Assembly: GCA_002723415.1 (NCBI GenBank)
Contig: PBOA01000004.1
Coordinates: 6,027-61,435 of the forward strand
DNA from: Chloroflexota bacterium
GTDB taxonomy: Bacteria > Chloroflexota > Dehalococcoidia > Lucifugimonadales > GCA-002723415
Length of the DNA: 55,409 nucleotides
Reading direction: 5' to 3'
Shown: in pieces, positions 45,540 through 54,719 of the stretch
Numbering within the stretch: position 1 is the stretch's first letter
Layout of the letters: every line of letters begins with the position of its first letter
Position numbers and translations under genes: made by a program
The notes under the pieces: generated by a model
Databases searched by the model: none
Seen by the model: only the letters and a program-made list of their open reading frames with translations
Told to the model about the DNA's origin: nothing

Positions 45540-48461
45540 ATGAATAAGTCCATAAAATTGTCAAAGATTGAAGAATTCTCTCAAGATTTAAAAAAATCTA
45601 TTTCAGGTGAAATACGATTTGATAATATGAGCAAGCAATTATACAGTACTGATGCAAGTATTTATCAAATAGAACCTCTTGGTATAGTATTGCCCAAAAC
45701 ATATGAAGATATTATTAACACCATTACTCTAGCAAAAAAATATCAAATTCCAGTTCTTCCAAGAGGAGGAGGCACAAGCCTTGCTGGACAAACAGTGGGA
45801 AATGCAATCATAATAGATTTTTCAAAATATATGAGGAATATAATTCAAGTTAATCAAGAAGAAAAATGGGCAATCACTCAACCAGGAATAATATTAGATG
45901 AACTAAATTCGAAATTAAAAAAAACCGGTTTACACTTTTCTCCAGATCCTAGTACGAGTAATAGAGGAAATATAGGTGGAGCTTTAGGAAATAATTCTTG
46001 CGGAGCCCATTCAATTGTATGGGGCAAAACAGTTGATAATATTTTAGAAATAGATTCAATATTGTCCAATGGCGAAATTGCAAAATTTGGCAAAATAAAT
46101 ACGAAACAAATTTTTGAAAAAATAAAAACAAATTCTTTGGAAAGTAATATATACCAAGCTATCATAAATATTAATGATCAATATAAAGATGAAATTTTAA
46201 AAAAATACCCCAATATAGAGCGAAGAGTTTCCGGATATAATTTAGACGAATTATTAGATTTAGACAAATTAAATATGAGCAGATTTATAGTTGGGTCTGA
46301 AGGAACTTTAACAACCATAACTGAAGCAAAAATTAAGCTTGTAGAAATTCCAAAATTCAAAGGTTTAAGCTTGATTTATTTTAAATCATTATATCAAGCA
46401 CTTGAAGCAACCGTCCATATATTAAACTATAATCCTTCCGCAATTGAGCTTGTTGGAAACATGATTTTAAATCAAGCAAAAACCAATATACAGTATTCAA
46501 GAATGTTAGATTTTGTAGAAGGTGACCCTGAATCAATATTAATAGTTGAAATGGATGGGGAAAATGAAGAAATCGTATCTAAAAAACTTCAAAACCTTAA
46601 TTCAAATATAGAAAAAACAAAACTAAATTATGCGACTCAAATATTTACACAACCTAAAGATCAATCAAAAATATGGAGCATACGCAAAGCTGGTTTAGGC
46701 CTAATGATGAATGTCCCAGGACCAGAAAAACCTATCCCTTTTATAGAAGACACTGCAGTTTCTCCAGAAAAACTTCCAGAATTCACAATGGAATTTGACC
46801 AAATCATAAAAGCACATGAAACAATTGCTGGATATTATGGGCATGCAGGAGCAGGATGCTTACATATCAGACCATTAATTGATTTAAAAACAAACTCCGG
46901 AATTCAAAAAATGGAATCTATATCTAGAGAAATATGTGATTTAGTAATCAAATATGGTGGTTCAATGAGTGGAGAACATGGAGATGGACTTGCTAGGAGT
47001 ATATGGAATAAGAAGCTTTTCGGAGATCAAATTTATTCTGCATTTCAAATAATAAAAAATGCTTTTGATCCTGATTCGATTATGAATCCAGGGAAAATTA
47101 TAAACTCTGAAGAGATGACTCAAAATTTGCGTTCACAACAAAGTATAAAGCAATTAAAAATCGACCCTAAATTATATTCTTCTGAAACCGATTTTAGAGA
47201 AAATATAGAAATGTGTAATGGACAAGGAGCATGCAGAAAGGTCACTTCTGGCATTATGTGTCCTTCTTATATGGTTACACGTGATGAAGAGCACTCTACT
47301 CGTGGCAGAGCAAACGCTTTAAGGGCGACTATGACAGGTTTAATATCAAATACATCATATAATGAAAAACGTTTGTATGAAGTAATGGATTTATGCCTTG
47401 AATGTAAAGGTTGTAAAGCTGAATGCCCTTCAAATGTTGATATGGCAAAATTAAAATATGAATTCTTAAATAATTATTTTAAAAATAATAAACATAGCAT
47501 GAGAGATATTTTATTTGCAAATATAGCTTTGATAAGTAAATTTGGAGCTTTCTTTAACCCCATAACTAATTGGATAATGAAATCTTCTGTATTTAAAAAA
47601 ATTTTAAATGACTTTTTTGATATAGACCAAAGAAGAAGTTTACCTTTATTTGCATCACAAACTTTCTCCCAATGGGTTAAATCAAGAAATGATAAATTTA
47701 CTACAAATAACGAAGACAAGAAAGTTGTTCTTTTTGTAGATACATTTACAGAATATAACCACCCAAATCTAGGTATATTAACTGTCAAATTCATTGAATC
47801 ATTGGGGTATGAAGTTATAATACCCAAAGTAAAATGTTGTGGAAGGCCTATGTTATCTAAAGGAATGATAGAACCTGCAAAGAAAAATGCTATTTTCAAT
47901 ATTAATTCAATATATAATTATGTAAAAAATGGAACAAAATTAATAGGTATAGAACCTAGTTGTATTTTAAATTTTAAAGATGATTATTTAGACCTTACAG
48001 AAGAAGATGAAAAAACTCTAATCATAAAAAAACAAACTGTACTTTTAGATGAATTTGTAATTGATGCTTTAGCAAAAACCAACCAATCATTACAATTTCC
48101 CATATTAGAATCAAAAATCTTATTTCAAGGACATTGTCATCAAAAAGCATTAAATGGAACCGAAGCTAGTATTGACTTGTTAAAATCTATATTTGGAGAA
48201 AATGTAATAGAGATAGACTCTGGGTGCTGCGGAATGGCTGGTTCATTTGGATACGAAAAAGAGCATTTTGATATTTCAATTGGAATAGCTAACAATTCTA
48301 TTTTTCCAGCTATAAATTCGCAAAAAGAAAATTTTGAAATCATATCAGAAGGGATATCATGTAGACAACAAATTGAATTTGGCACTAATAAAAAATCAAA
48401 ACATCTTATAGAATTATTAGCAGAATGTACAATAGTCGATAATAAACACTTGGAGAAATAA
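45540..48461 (+). CDS. FAD-linked oxidase / Fe-S fusion (GlcD-GlcF-like 2-hydroxyacid dehydrogenase)
   Basis: A 973-residue fusion. The N-half is a PCMH-type FAD domain (PRGGGTSLAGQTVG near residues 73-87) with C-terminal GHAGAGC...HIRP and GEHGDGLARS, as in D-lactate and glycolate dehydrogenases. The C-half is a ferredoxin-like domain with cysteines at about 558-630 (CNGQGACR, CLECKGCKAECPSN) and two CCG domains (KCCGRP near 764, GCCGMAG near 894). It would oxidise a 2-hydroxyacid and pass electrons to the membrane chain, like YdiJ/D-2-hydroxyglutarate oxidases. A weak ribosome site precedes the ATG. The next gene starts on the following base. Confidence 0.9.
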   Translation: MNKSIKLSKIEEFSQDLKKSISGEIRFDNMSKQLYSTDASIYQIEPLGIVLPKTYEDIINTITLAKKYQIPVLPRGGGTSLAGQTVGNAIIIDFSKYMRNIIQVNQEEKWAITQPGIILDELNSKLKKTGLHFSPDPSTSNRGNIGGALGNNSCGAHSIVWGKTVDNILEIDSILSNGEIAKFGKINTKQIFEKIKTNSLESNIYQAIININDQYKDEILKKYPNIERRVSGYNLDELLDLDKLNMSRFIVGSEGTLTTITEAKIKLVEIPKFKGLSLIYFKSLYQALEATVHILNYNPSAIELVGNMILNQAKTNIQYSRMLDFVEGDPESILIVEMDGENEEIVSKKLQNLNSNIEKTKLNYATQIFTQPKDQSKIWSIRKAGLGLMMNVPGPEKPIPFIEDTAVSPEKLPEFTMEFDQIIKAHETIAGYYGHAGAGCLHIRPLIDLKTNSGIQKMESISREICDLVIKYGGSMSGEHGDGLARSIWNKKLFGDQIYSAFQIIKNAFDPDSIMNPGKIINSEEMTQNLRSQQSIKQLKIDPKLYSSETDFRENIEMCNGQGACRKVTSGIMCPSYMVTRDEEHSTRGRANALRATMTGLISNTSYNEKRLYEVMDLCLECKGCKAECPSNVDMAKLKYEFLNNYFKNNKHSMRDILFANIALISKFGAFFNPITNWIMKSSVFKKILNDFFDIDQRRSLPLFASQTFSQWVKSRNDKFTTNNEDKKVVLFVDTFTEYNHPNLGILTVKFIESLGYEVIIPKVKCCGRPMLSKGMIEPAKKNAIFNINSIYNYVKNGTKLIGIEPSCILNFKDDYLDLTEEDEKTLIIKKQTVLLDEFVIDALAKTNQSLQFPILESKILFQGHCHQKALNGTEASIDLLKSIFGENVIEIDSGCCGMAGSFGYEKEHFDISIGIANNSIFPAINSQKENFEIISEGISCRQQIEFGTNKKSKHLIELLAECTIVDNKHLEK

Positions 48462-49517
48462 ATGGTCAATAATAAAATTCGAATGGGACTTATAGGGGCA
48501 GGAGAAAATACGAAATTAATGCATATTCCTGGCTTTCAAAAATTAAATAATGTAGAAATAATAAGCGTATCTAATAGAAGTATTAAATCTTCAACAATAA
48601 TATCCGAAACATTTAATATACCTGTAGTTCATAAAAACTGGAAGGATCTTATAGAAGATCCTAATATAGACGCTGTATGCATAGGTACATGGCCATATAT
48701 GCACCATACACTTGCCATAGAATCTTTAAAAAATAATAAGCATGTTCTTACAGAAGCCAGAATGGCAATGAATTTTAAACAGGCAAATAATATGCTAGAT
48801 TTTTCAAAAACAAAACCTCATTTAATTACTCAAATCGTCCCTGCTCCAATTACATTTAAAGTGGATAAAACTATAAAGAAAATATTACAAGAAAACAAAC
48901 TAGGAGATATATTAGCAGTTGATATATCAACTCATAATGACACCTCAAAAAATGGTGGCTTTATAAATCCAGAATCTATTTATCATTGGAGAGAAAATAA
49001 GGATTTAAGTGGTTATAATATTATGCAAATGGGGATTTGGTATGAAACTTTAATGAGATGGATTGGAACCGCACGTAGTGTGATTAGTTTAACCAAAGTT
49101 AATGTAAAAAAAAGATATGATGAAAATAATCACTTACAATACATATCTATTCCTGACCATGTTGAAATACTTGCTGAGCTAAATATTGGAGCTATTGCAC
49201 ATATGAGATTTAGCTCGGTCACTGGATTAGCTCCAGATGATAAAGTTTGGATTTTTGGCTCTCATGGAACTCTAATGCTAGACATTAATAAATTAGAAGT
49301 TTATTTAGGAACAAAAGATAATACTAATTTATCTAAAATAAATATTCCAAAAGAAGATGAAGGCCAATGGAGAGTTGAAGAAGAATTTATTAATGCCATA
49401 ATGGGAATAGAGGAAATAACTCACACAAGCTTTGAAGACGGAGTAAAATATATGGAATTTACTGAAGCTGTAACAAAAAGTATGCAATTAGGTAAAAAAA
49501 TCAACCTGCAATTTTAA
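48462..49517 (+). CDS. Gfo/Idh/MocA family protein with altered EKP motif
   Basis: A 351-residue dinucleotide-binding protein. The Rossmann motif reads GLIGAGENTKLMHIPG (9-24) and the Gfo/Idh C-terminal domain is present. The catalytic EKP motif, whose Lys is needed in most members, reads EAR at 98-100. It may use another residue or be a non-canonical lyase/binding protein. It begins directly after the stop of the FAD/Fe-S fusion, with GGAG inside that gene's last codons, so the two are co-expressed. Substrate unknown. Confidence 0.82.
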   Translation: MVNNKIRMGLIGAGENTKLMHIPGFQKLNNVEIISVSNRSIKSSTIISETFNIPVVHKNWKDLIEDPNIDAVCIGTWPYMHHTLAIESLKNNKHVLTEARMAMNFKQANNMLDFSKTKPHLITQIVPAPITFKVDKTIKKILQENKLGDILAVDISTHNDTSKNGGFINPESIYHWRENKDLSGYNIMQMGIWYETLMRWIGTARSVISLTKVNVKKRYDENNHLQYISIPDHVEILAELNIGAIAHMRFSSVTGLAPDDKVWIFGSHGTLMLDINKLEVYLGTKDNTNLSKINIPKEDEGQWRVEEEFINAIMGIEEITHTSFEDGVKYMEFTEAVTKSMQLGKKINLQF

Positions 49518-49554
49518 TAAACCTATATAACTCTCTAAAATAATCGAGGTGATA

Positions 49555-50478
49555 TTGTTAAATAAAATCATTGATAAAACCATGAATCCAAAAGATGCTG
49601 TACAAGAATTTATTTCTGATGGTGATACTATAGGAATTGGGGGCCAAAGTATTGGTAGAGTAAGCACTTTATTAGCTCACGAAATAGTTAGACAACAGAA
49701 AAAAGACTTAACTTTAGTTGGATGTAATTTGTCATTATCTATGGACCTGTTAGTTGGCGCCAAGCTTGTAAAAAGAACTGAATGTGGTTCAGGTAGCTTT
49801 GAACGATTTGGCACTGCTTTTCAATGGAGAAATGCTATTCAAAACAATTTAATTGAATTCCAAGATTATAGCCATTTAGCTATGGCATCTAGGTTTTTAG
49901 CGGGATCTCTTGGAATACCTTTTATACCTACTAAAAGTATGCTTGGGACTGACCTACTAAAAAAACAAAATACCAATAAAATAAATCCTTTTGAAATTAT
50001 TAATAACCCTTGGCAAAAAGATGAACCTGTAGTTCTTTTACCTGCCTTACAACCAGATGTGTCAATTATACATGCACAAATGGCTGACAAGTCTGGAAAT
50101 ATAATTATTGAAGGATTCACGACGCATGAACCTGAAATGATTAAAGCATCAAAGAAAGTAATTGTTAGTTGTGAAAAATTAATAGATTCTGAATTTGTAA
50201 AATCTCACCCTGAAAAAATCTCAATTCCATATATATTTATAGATGCGGTAATTGAACAACCTTTAGGAGGCTACCCCACCTCTGTTTATAACTATTACGA
50301 ACATGATAGTGACCACATCCTTTATTACCAAGAAAAAGCTAGATCTGGAGGCAAAGAATATTCTAATTACCTAGATGAATATATATACAATTGCAAATCT
50401 TTTGAAGAATATATACAAAAGTCAGCAGGAACTAACAAAATAAAAGCCCTAAAAGACTCTATGCTAAAATTATTATAA
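49555..50478 (+). CDS. CoA-transferase subunit A (glutaconate CoA-transferase alpha-like)
   Basis: A family I CoA-transferase alpha subunit of about 307 residues. GDTIGIGGQSIGR near residue 23 is the glycine-rich CoA-binding loop. DVSIIHAQMADKSGNIIIEG and the C-terminal YLDEYIYNCKSFEEYIQ match GctA. I place the start at TTG 49555-49557, after GAGGTG; the GTG at 49549 lies within the ribosome site, and an ATG at 49582 is a further option. The beta subunit follows after 30 bases. Acyl-CoA substrate unknown. Confidence 0.85.
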   Translation: MLNKIIDKTMNPKDAVQEFISDGDTIGIGGQSIGRVSTLLAHEIVRQQKKDLTLVGCNLSLSMDLLVGAKLVKRTECGSGSFERFGTAFQWRNAIQNNLIEFQDYSHLAMASRFLAGSLGIPFIPTKSMLGTDLLKKQNTNKINPFEIINNPWQKDEPVVLLPALQPDVSIIHAQMADKSGNIIIEGFTTHEPEMIKASKKVIVSCEKLIDSEFVKSHPEKISIPYIFIDAVIEQPLGGYPTSVYNYYEHDSDHILYYQEKARSGGKEYSNYLDEYIYNCKSFEEYIQKSAGTNKIKALKDSMLKLL

Positions 50479-50508
50479 TATAAATGTTTATAAGGAAATT
50501 AAATTAAA

Positions 50509-51297
50509 ATGGTCACAAGCTTTACTCTAGACGATTTAATGGTTATTGAAGCTTCTAGGCAAATTCAAGACGAAAATATAGTTTTAGTTGGCACAGGGCT
50601 TCCAATGGTTGCTAGCTTGTTAGCTCAAAAATTACATGCCCCAAAAATGTGCTATGTTGTTGAAACTGGAAATATAGCTCCCGAAGTAATTCCTACTCCA
50701 ACTTCTGTATGTGACCCTAGAGTAATGTATAAAGCAATAAAACATGGATCTCTTTTAGATTCATTAGGTGGGATTTTACAAAGAGGCCTTGCAGATATAG
50801 CATTCTTGGGCGGAGCTCAAATAGACGAATATGCTAATGTGAATTCCACCTCTATAGGTGATTACAGCAATCCTAAAGTTAGGCTACCTGGAAGCGGAGG
50901 GGCAAATGATTTGGCTTCTCATGCAAAAAAAATTTTAATAATTACCAGGCATGAAAAACGAAGATTCCCAAAAAATTGCGACTATATTACTAGTCCCGGG
51001 TATATTGATGGACCTGAAGGAAGGAAGAATGCAGGAATTCCAAGCAAATATCCTGACATAATAGTTATAACTAATTTATGTGTTATGGAAATAGATAAAA
51101 AAACTGGTAAATTAGTAATTACTAAGCTAATGCCGTCTATATCTATAGACGATGTAATAACAAATACTGATTTCGAACCATTAATTCAATCATCAATAAA
51201 TGTTTCAAATCCTACTCAAAAAGAAATAGACACATTACATAACGAAGTTGACCCTTTAGGCGTATATCTAAAAAAGAATAATCCCATAAACAATTAA
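50509..51297 (+). CDS. CoA-transferase subunit B (glutaconate CoA-transferase beta-like)
   Basis: A 262-residue beta subunit. The active-site Glu is probably in VVETGNIAPE near residue 54, and the oxyanion/CoA segment is LPGSGGANDLASHAKKILIITRHEKRRF. The C-terminal DPLGVYLKK is characteristic. Together with subunit A it would exchange CoA between acids. It overlaps the convergent MocA-like gene by four bases, with no terminator. Confidence 0.86.
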   Translation: MVTSFTLDDLMVIEASRQIQDENIVLVGTGLPMVASLLAQKLHAPKMCYVVETGNIAPEVIPTPTSVCDPRVMYKAIKHGSLLDSLGGILQRGLADIAFLGGAQIDEYANVNSTSIGDYSNPKVRLPGSGGANDLASHAKKILIITRHEKRRFPKNCDYITSPGYIDGPEGRKNAGIPSKYPDIIVITNLCVMEIDKKTGKLVITKLMPSISIDDVITNTDFEPLIQSSINVSNPTQKEIDTLHNEVDPLGVYLKKNNPINN

Positions 51298-51911
51298 TAC
51301 TTAAAATATTCATCCCGAACCCTTTTATAATCTTCGTAAATATTTAAATCTATCAAACATTGATTATTATAAAGTTCGAGTCGTTTAACTTTTTCACTAT
51401 TATTAGTAATTATATTCTTTAACCCAAATGTACATTCATTGATGTTTTCGATTTCAGTCTTAAAAGCTCTATTAAAAATAATAGGATGACCTCCACGATT
51501 ATTGTATATAGGGTATGAAATTAAAGATTTATTTTGAAAATGAAAATCTATAAGGCTATCAATTAATTCAGGTTTTCTAGGCTGGTCAACTGATAAAAAA
51601 AGAAAATCAGATTCATTATTGCTCACTGAATTCATACCTTTTTTTATTGAAGTACTCTTACCTAGAGTATAATCTTCATTTACGACAATATTAATTGGAA
51701 ATTTATCTATGTAATTTGTTAACTCTTGATTTCTATGTCCTAATACTACAATCACTTGGTCAATTTTCGAATTTAACAAAGAATTCACCTGGTATTCAAT
51801 CAAAGTATATTCCCCCCAAGTCAATAAAGACTTCAATTTACCCATCCGAGTGGATTGGCCAGCTGCTAATAATATGGCAGTTACAGATTCCAATGCTAAT
51901 CCCAATATCAA
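51294..51911 (-). CDS. MocA/MobA-like nucleotidyltransferase
   Basis: A 205-residue NTP transferase. ILLAAGQSTRMGKLKSLLTWG (residues about 13-33) is the nucleotide-binding LAAGxSxRMGxxK motif, and SVDQPRKP holds the metal-binding Asp. MocA adds CMP to molybdopterin for Mo-hydroxylases. The TTG start overlaps the XdhC-like stop by four bases (TTGA), so both are coupled. A Mo-hydroxylase itself is not in the window. Confidence 0.82.
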   Translation of the reverse strand: MILGLALESVTAILLAAGQSTRMGKLKSLLTWGEYTLIEYQVNSLLNSKIDQVIVVLGHRNQELTNYIDKFPINIVVNEDYTLGKSTSIKKGMNSVSNNESDFLFLSVDQPRKPELIDSLIDFHFQNKSLISYPIYNNRGGHPIIFNRAFKTEIENINECTFGLKNIITNNSEKVKRLELYNNQCLIDLNIYEDYKRVRDEYFKY

Positions 51912-53026
51912 TTCTTTAATTTTTGAAAAATCTTATCTACTCTCCATTCTTCCAATTTCATAGGCTTACCTGTCCCTCCTAATCTAAACATCATTATTTC
52001 CGACATTACACTTAAAGCAATCTCTGCTGGTGTCCTAGCATGAATATCTAAACCAATAGGAGCTCTTATTTCTTTAATTCTATCTATTGAAAGACCGCTT
52101 TTAACTAAATCTTCATATACCAATATCGTCTTCCTTTTACTCCCCAAAAGACCTACATAGCTAGCAGAAGTAATAGCAGCTGCCTTTAAAGCAATGTGAT
52201 CATATCTATGCCCTCTAGTAGCTATTACAACAAATGTATTTGGGTTAATAGGCAATTCAAGAAAAGCATCTTCTGGCTTTAAAGAAATTATTTTATCAAC
52301 CCCAGGGAATCTTTTTTCATTTGCAAATTCTTTTCTATCATCAGTAATAAAAATCTTAAATCCTAAATTTTTTGCAATTGGATAAATAGCTTTAGCAACA
52401 TGACCTGCTCCACAAATAACTAATTGAGGAGGAGTAGTAAAAGCTTCAATAAAATATTCTAAATCATTCTGAAACTTTACATATTCATTTTTACCATAAA
52501 TCATCAATTTTTGTGCATAATCATAAGCATTTTGATCTATTTCTATATTCCCTAATGTTCCTAAAATGGAACCGTCAGATCTTATAAGTAACTTCATTCC
52601 TATATAATAATCTTTATGGGCAGGAGCTTTAGTTAATGTCGCAACAGCTACAGAAGGCCCTCCTTTATATGCATTTTCAATTTCTTTAGCAAAATCTATA
52701 TATTCTTTAGCTTCATAAATTGGGTCAATCAAAAAATACATAGTACCACCACACACTAAGCCTTCTTGTGCAGCTAGGTCCTCATTTAAGGTATATTCTT
52801 TATATTGAGCTTTACCTTTATTTTTTAACAATTCACTAGCAGCAAACCATATATCACCTTCGACACATCCTCCTCCTAGGGTACCAACCCCAGTCCCATC
52901 AGACCTAACTAATAGTTTAGAACCAGGTTTTTGAGGAGTAGAACCTTTAGTTTTCACTACTGTAGCCACAACAAGTGGATGAGTTTTGTTTAAAATTGAT
53001 ATTGCTTCTTGAATTACTTCTCTCAT
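51908..53026 (-). CDS. XdhC/CoxI family molybdenum-hydroxylase maturation factor
   Basis: A 372-residue protein starting at the ATG at 53024-53026, about 6 bases after GAGG. The N-terminal XdhC_CoxI domain (TKGSTPQKPGSKLLVRSDG, GTLGGGCVEGD) is followed by a Rossmann domain (CGAGHVAKAIYPIAKNLGF). XdhC-type proteins protect and sulfurate the Mo cofactor and insert it into xanthine-dehydrogenase-like enzymes. Overlap with the MocA-like gene supports this role. Confidence 0.88.
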   Translation of the reverse strand: MREVIQEAISILNKTHPLVVATVVKTKGSTPQKPGSKLLVRSDGTGVGTLGGGCVEGDIWFAASELLKNKGKAQYKEYTLNEDLAAQEGLVCGGTMYFLIDPIYEAKEYIDFAKEIENAYKGGPSVAVATLTKAPAHKDYYIGMKLLIRSDGSILGTLGNIEIDQNAYDYAQKLMIYGKNEYVKFQNDLEYFIEAFTTPPQLVICGAGHVAKAIYPIAKNLGFKIFITDDRKEFANEKRFPGVDKIISLKPEDAFLELPINPNTFVVIATRGHRYDHIALKAAAITSASYVGLLGSKRKTILVYEDLVKSGLSIDRIKEIRAPIGLDIHARTPAEIALSVMSEIMMFRLGGTGKPMKLEEWRVDKIFQKLKN

Positions 53027-53052
53027 ATATAACCTCAAAAGTGTAAATAAAA

Positions 53053-54360
53053 TTATATCAAATCAACATTACTATTAATATTTAATAATTTATTAAAATC
53101 GTTTTTATTTTTATTCGGGCCTACAATTGCTAAGTTAATTTTATTAACATCTATAATTTTTTCAATAACATTATTGATATCTGTAAGATTTATATTTTCA
53201 ATATATGAAATTATTTCTTGAGGAGCCACAGAATTTCTTAACAATAATTCTCCTAATCCATACCAATTAGACAAAGCCAAAGTATCTTCAAGTTTAAGTA
53301 ATGTTCTTCCAATCAATGTTTTCTTTAATATCATTAGATCATTTTCAGAAATACCGTTTTGCAACTCAGAAAAATGCCATAAAATCCTTTTTATTACTTC
53401 TATAGATTTAGAAGGCTCAGATCCAACAGATACAAACAAAGCACCAGTATCTAAAAAATTCAAAGTATAACTATTTATATCATAAACTAAACCATGCTTT
53501 TCTCTTAACTCTACAAACAACTTACTACTCATTCCACCTGCTAAATATATACTAACTAAATCTAAAGAATATTTTTGCAAATCATTTATAGATAAACCTG
53601 GTAAAGCCATAACCATATGCGATTGTTCTGTATTACGGTATTCTAAATTAATATTAGGTCTTTTCTGAAATGCATAAAAAGGTGTATAAATAATATCTTT
53701 CTTAGAACTAATCCAATCTTCATTCAATATTTCAATATAATTTATAATTTTATCATGCGACAAATTGCCAGCAATACTTATAACGATATTATTTGGAACA
53801 TAGTTATAATTTTTATACTTTATCATTTCTTCAACTGTCATATTCATAACAGTATCTTTTGTACCTGCAATTTCATTACCTAATGGGTGATCTGCCCACA
53901 ATATTTGATCTATTAAATATTCAACACGACTCTCCGGATTGTCATATACCATATTTAATTCTTCACAAATTACTAATCTTTCTTTATCAATACCTGACTT
54001 TTCAAAAACTGAGTTTCTAAACATATCAAAAATTAAATCTATAGATGTAAAAAGATTTTGTTGAGGTACTTTGGACCAATATGTAGTTATTTCTTGATCA
54101 GTACTTGCGTTTAGTACACCACCAACATTTTCTACGCTAGAAGCAATATCCCAAGGATTTGGCCTAGATTTAGTACCTTTAAATAATATATGTTCAATAA
54201 AATGCGAAATACCTGATTGTTCTTTTTTTTCATACCTAGAACCAATTCCTACAAACGCACTAATACTTGCTGATTCAGAATTCTCTATATCAATAGTTAT
54301 AACCTTAAGACCATTCCCGAAAGTATGAGTACTAATTACAGGCATAGATTTAAAATACAT
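53053..54360 (-). CDS. M16 family zinc metallopeptidase
   Basis: A 435-residue peptidase with the inverted zinc motif HFIEH (H53, E56, H57), the distal Glu at about 133 and typical GGVLNASTDQEITTYW. The C-terminal domain has the R/Y motif HGLVYDINSY. The length matches the single-chain processing-peptidase-like bacterial enzymes. No signal peptide. No ribosome site is visible before the ATG; instead a perfect inverted repeat ends 6 bases upstream, so initiation may be leaderless. It lies 26 bases upstream of xdhC. Confidence 0.9.
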   Translation of the reverse strand: MYFKSMPVISTHTFGNGLKVITIDIENSESASISAFVGIGSRYEKKEQSGISHFIEHILFKGTKSRPNPWDIASSVENVGGVLNASTDQEITTYWSKVPQQNLFTSIDLIFDMFRNSVFEKSGIDKERLVICEELNMVYDNPESRVEYLIDQILWADHPLGNEIAGTKDTVMNMTVEEMIKYKNYNYVPNNIVISIAGNLSHDKIINYIEILNEDWISSKKDIIYTPFYAFQKRPNINLEYRNTEQSHMVMALPGLSINDLQKYSLDLVSIYLAGGMSSKLFVELREKHGLVYDINSYTLNFLDTGALFVSVGSEPSKSIEVIKRILWHFSELQNGISENDLMILKKTLIGRTLLKLEDTLALSNWYGLGELLLRNSVAPQEIISYIENINLTDINNVIEKIIDVNKINLAIVGPNKNKNDFNKLLNINSNVDLI

Positions 54361-54366
54361 AATAAA

Positions 54367-54394
54367 ATTTTATCATAAAATATTATGATAAAAT
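54367..54394. repeat. Perfect 12-bp inverted repeat with 4-base spacer in a divergent promoter region
   Basis: ATTTTATCATAA (54367-54378), spacer AATA, then its exact complement TTATGATAAAAT (54383-54394). Each arm contains a TATGAT -10-like hexamer pointing away from the centre, towards the M16 gene and the 88-residue gene. The site could be an operator or two back-to-back -10 elements. Confidence 0.75.
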
Positions 54395-54410
54395 ACAATA
54401 CAATACAATA
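54392..54410. repeat. Short tandem repeat, period 5 (aatac, 3.8 copies)
   Basis: aatac occurs three times plus aata, directly after the inverted repeat in the divergent gap. No mismatch. Confidence 0.8.
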
Positions 54411-54438
54411 ATCCTAATTTTTAAATATTATAAAACAA

Positions 54439-54705
54439 ATGAATTCCTTGATTAATAGATCTAAATACTTCTTATTGAAATTAATTGATATATTGCCTCC
54501 ATATGTAGTCACAGAAGGTTTACTTGATGCAAAAGAAATAACTTCAGATGGATATTATTATATAAATGTAGGGTCAATAAAAGTTAAAATAGATGCTTCT
54601 TGCTATGAATCACTTATAATTGGAGAAAATCTTAGAGTACGTCATACAAAAAGAGGGCAAATAATTAATATAGACAGAATAATACCAAAAAAAGGACCTG
54701 TATAA
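54439..54705 (+). CDS. Small hypothetical protein
   Basis: An 88-residue basic protein, with a hydrophobic N-terminal stretch (about 10-25) followed by alternating strands that suggest a small beta-barrel. I recognise no family. The ATG has no ribosome site. It is divergent from the M16 gene and ends 14 bases before the convergent aldolase gene. Gene spacing is its main support. Confidence 0.55.
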   Translation: MNSLINRSKYFLLKLIDILPPYVVTEGLLDAKEITSDGYYYINVGSIKVKIDASCYESLIIGENLRVRHTKRGQIINIDRIIPKKGPV

Positions 54706-54719
54706 TATTTAGGATATAC

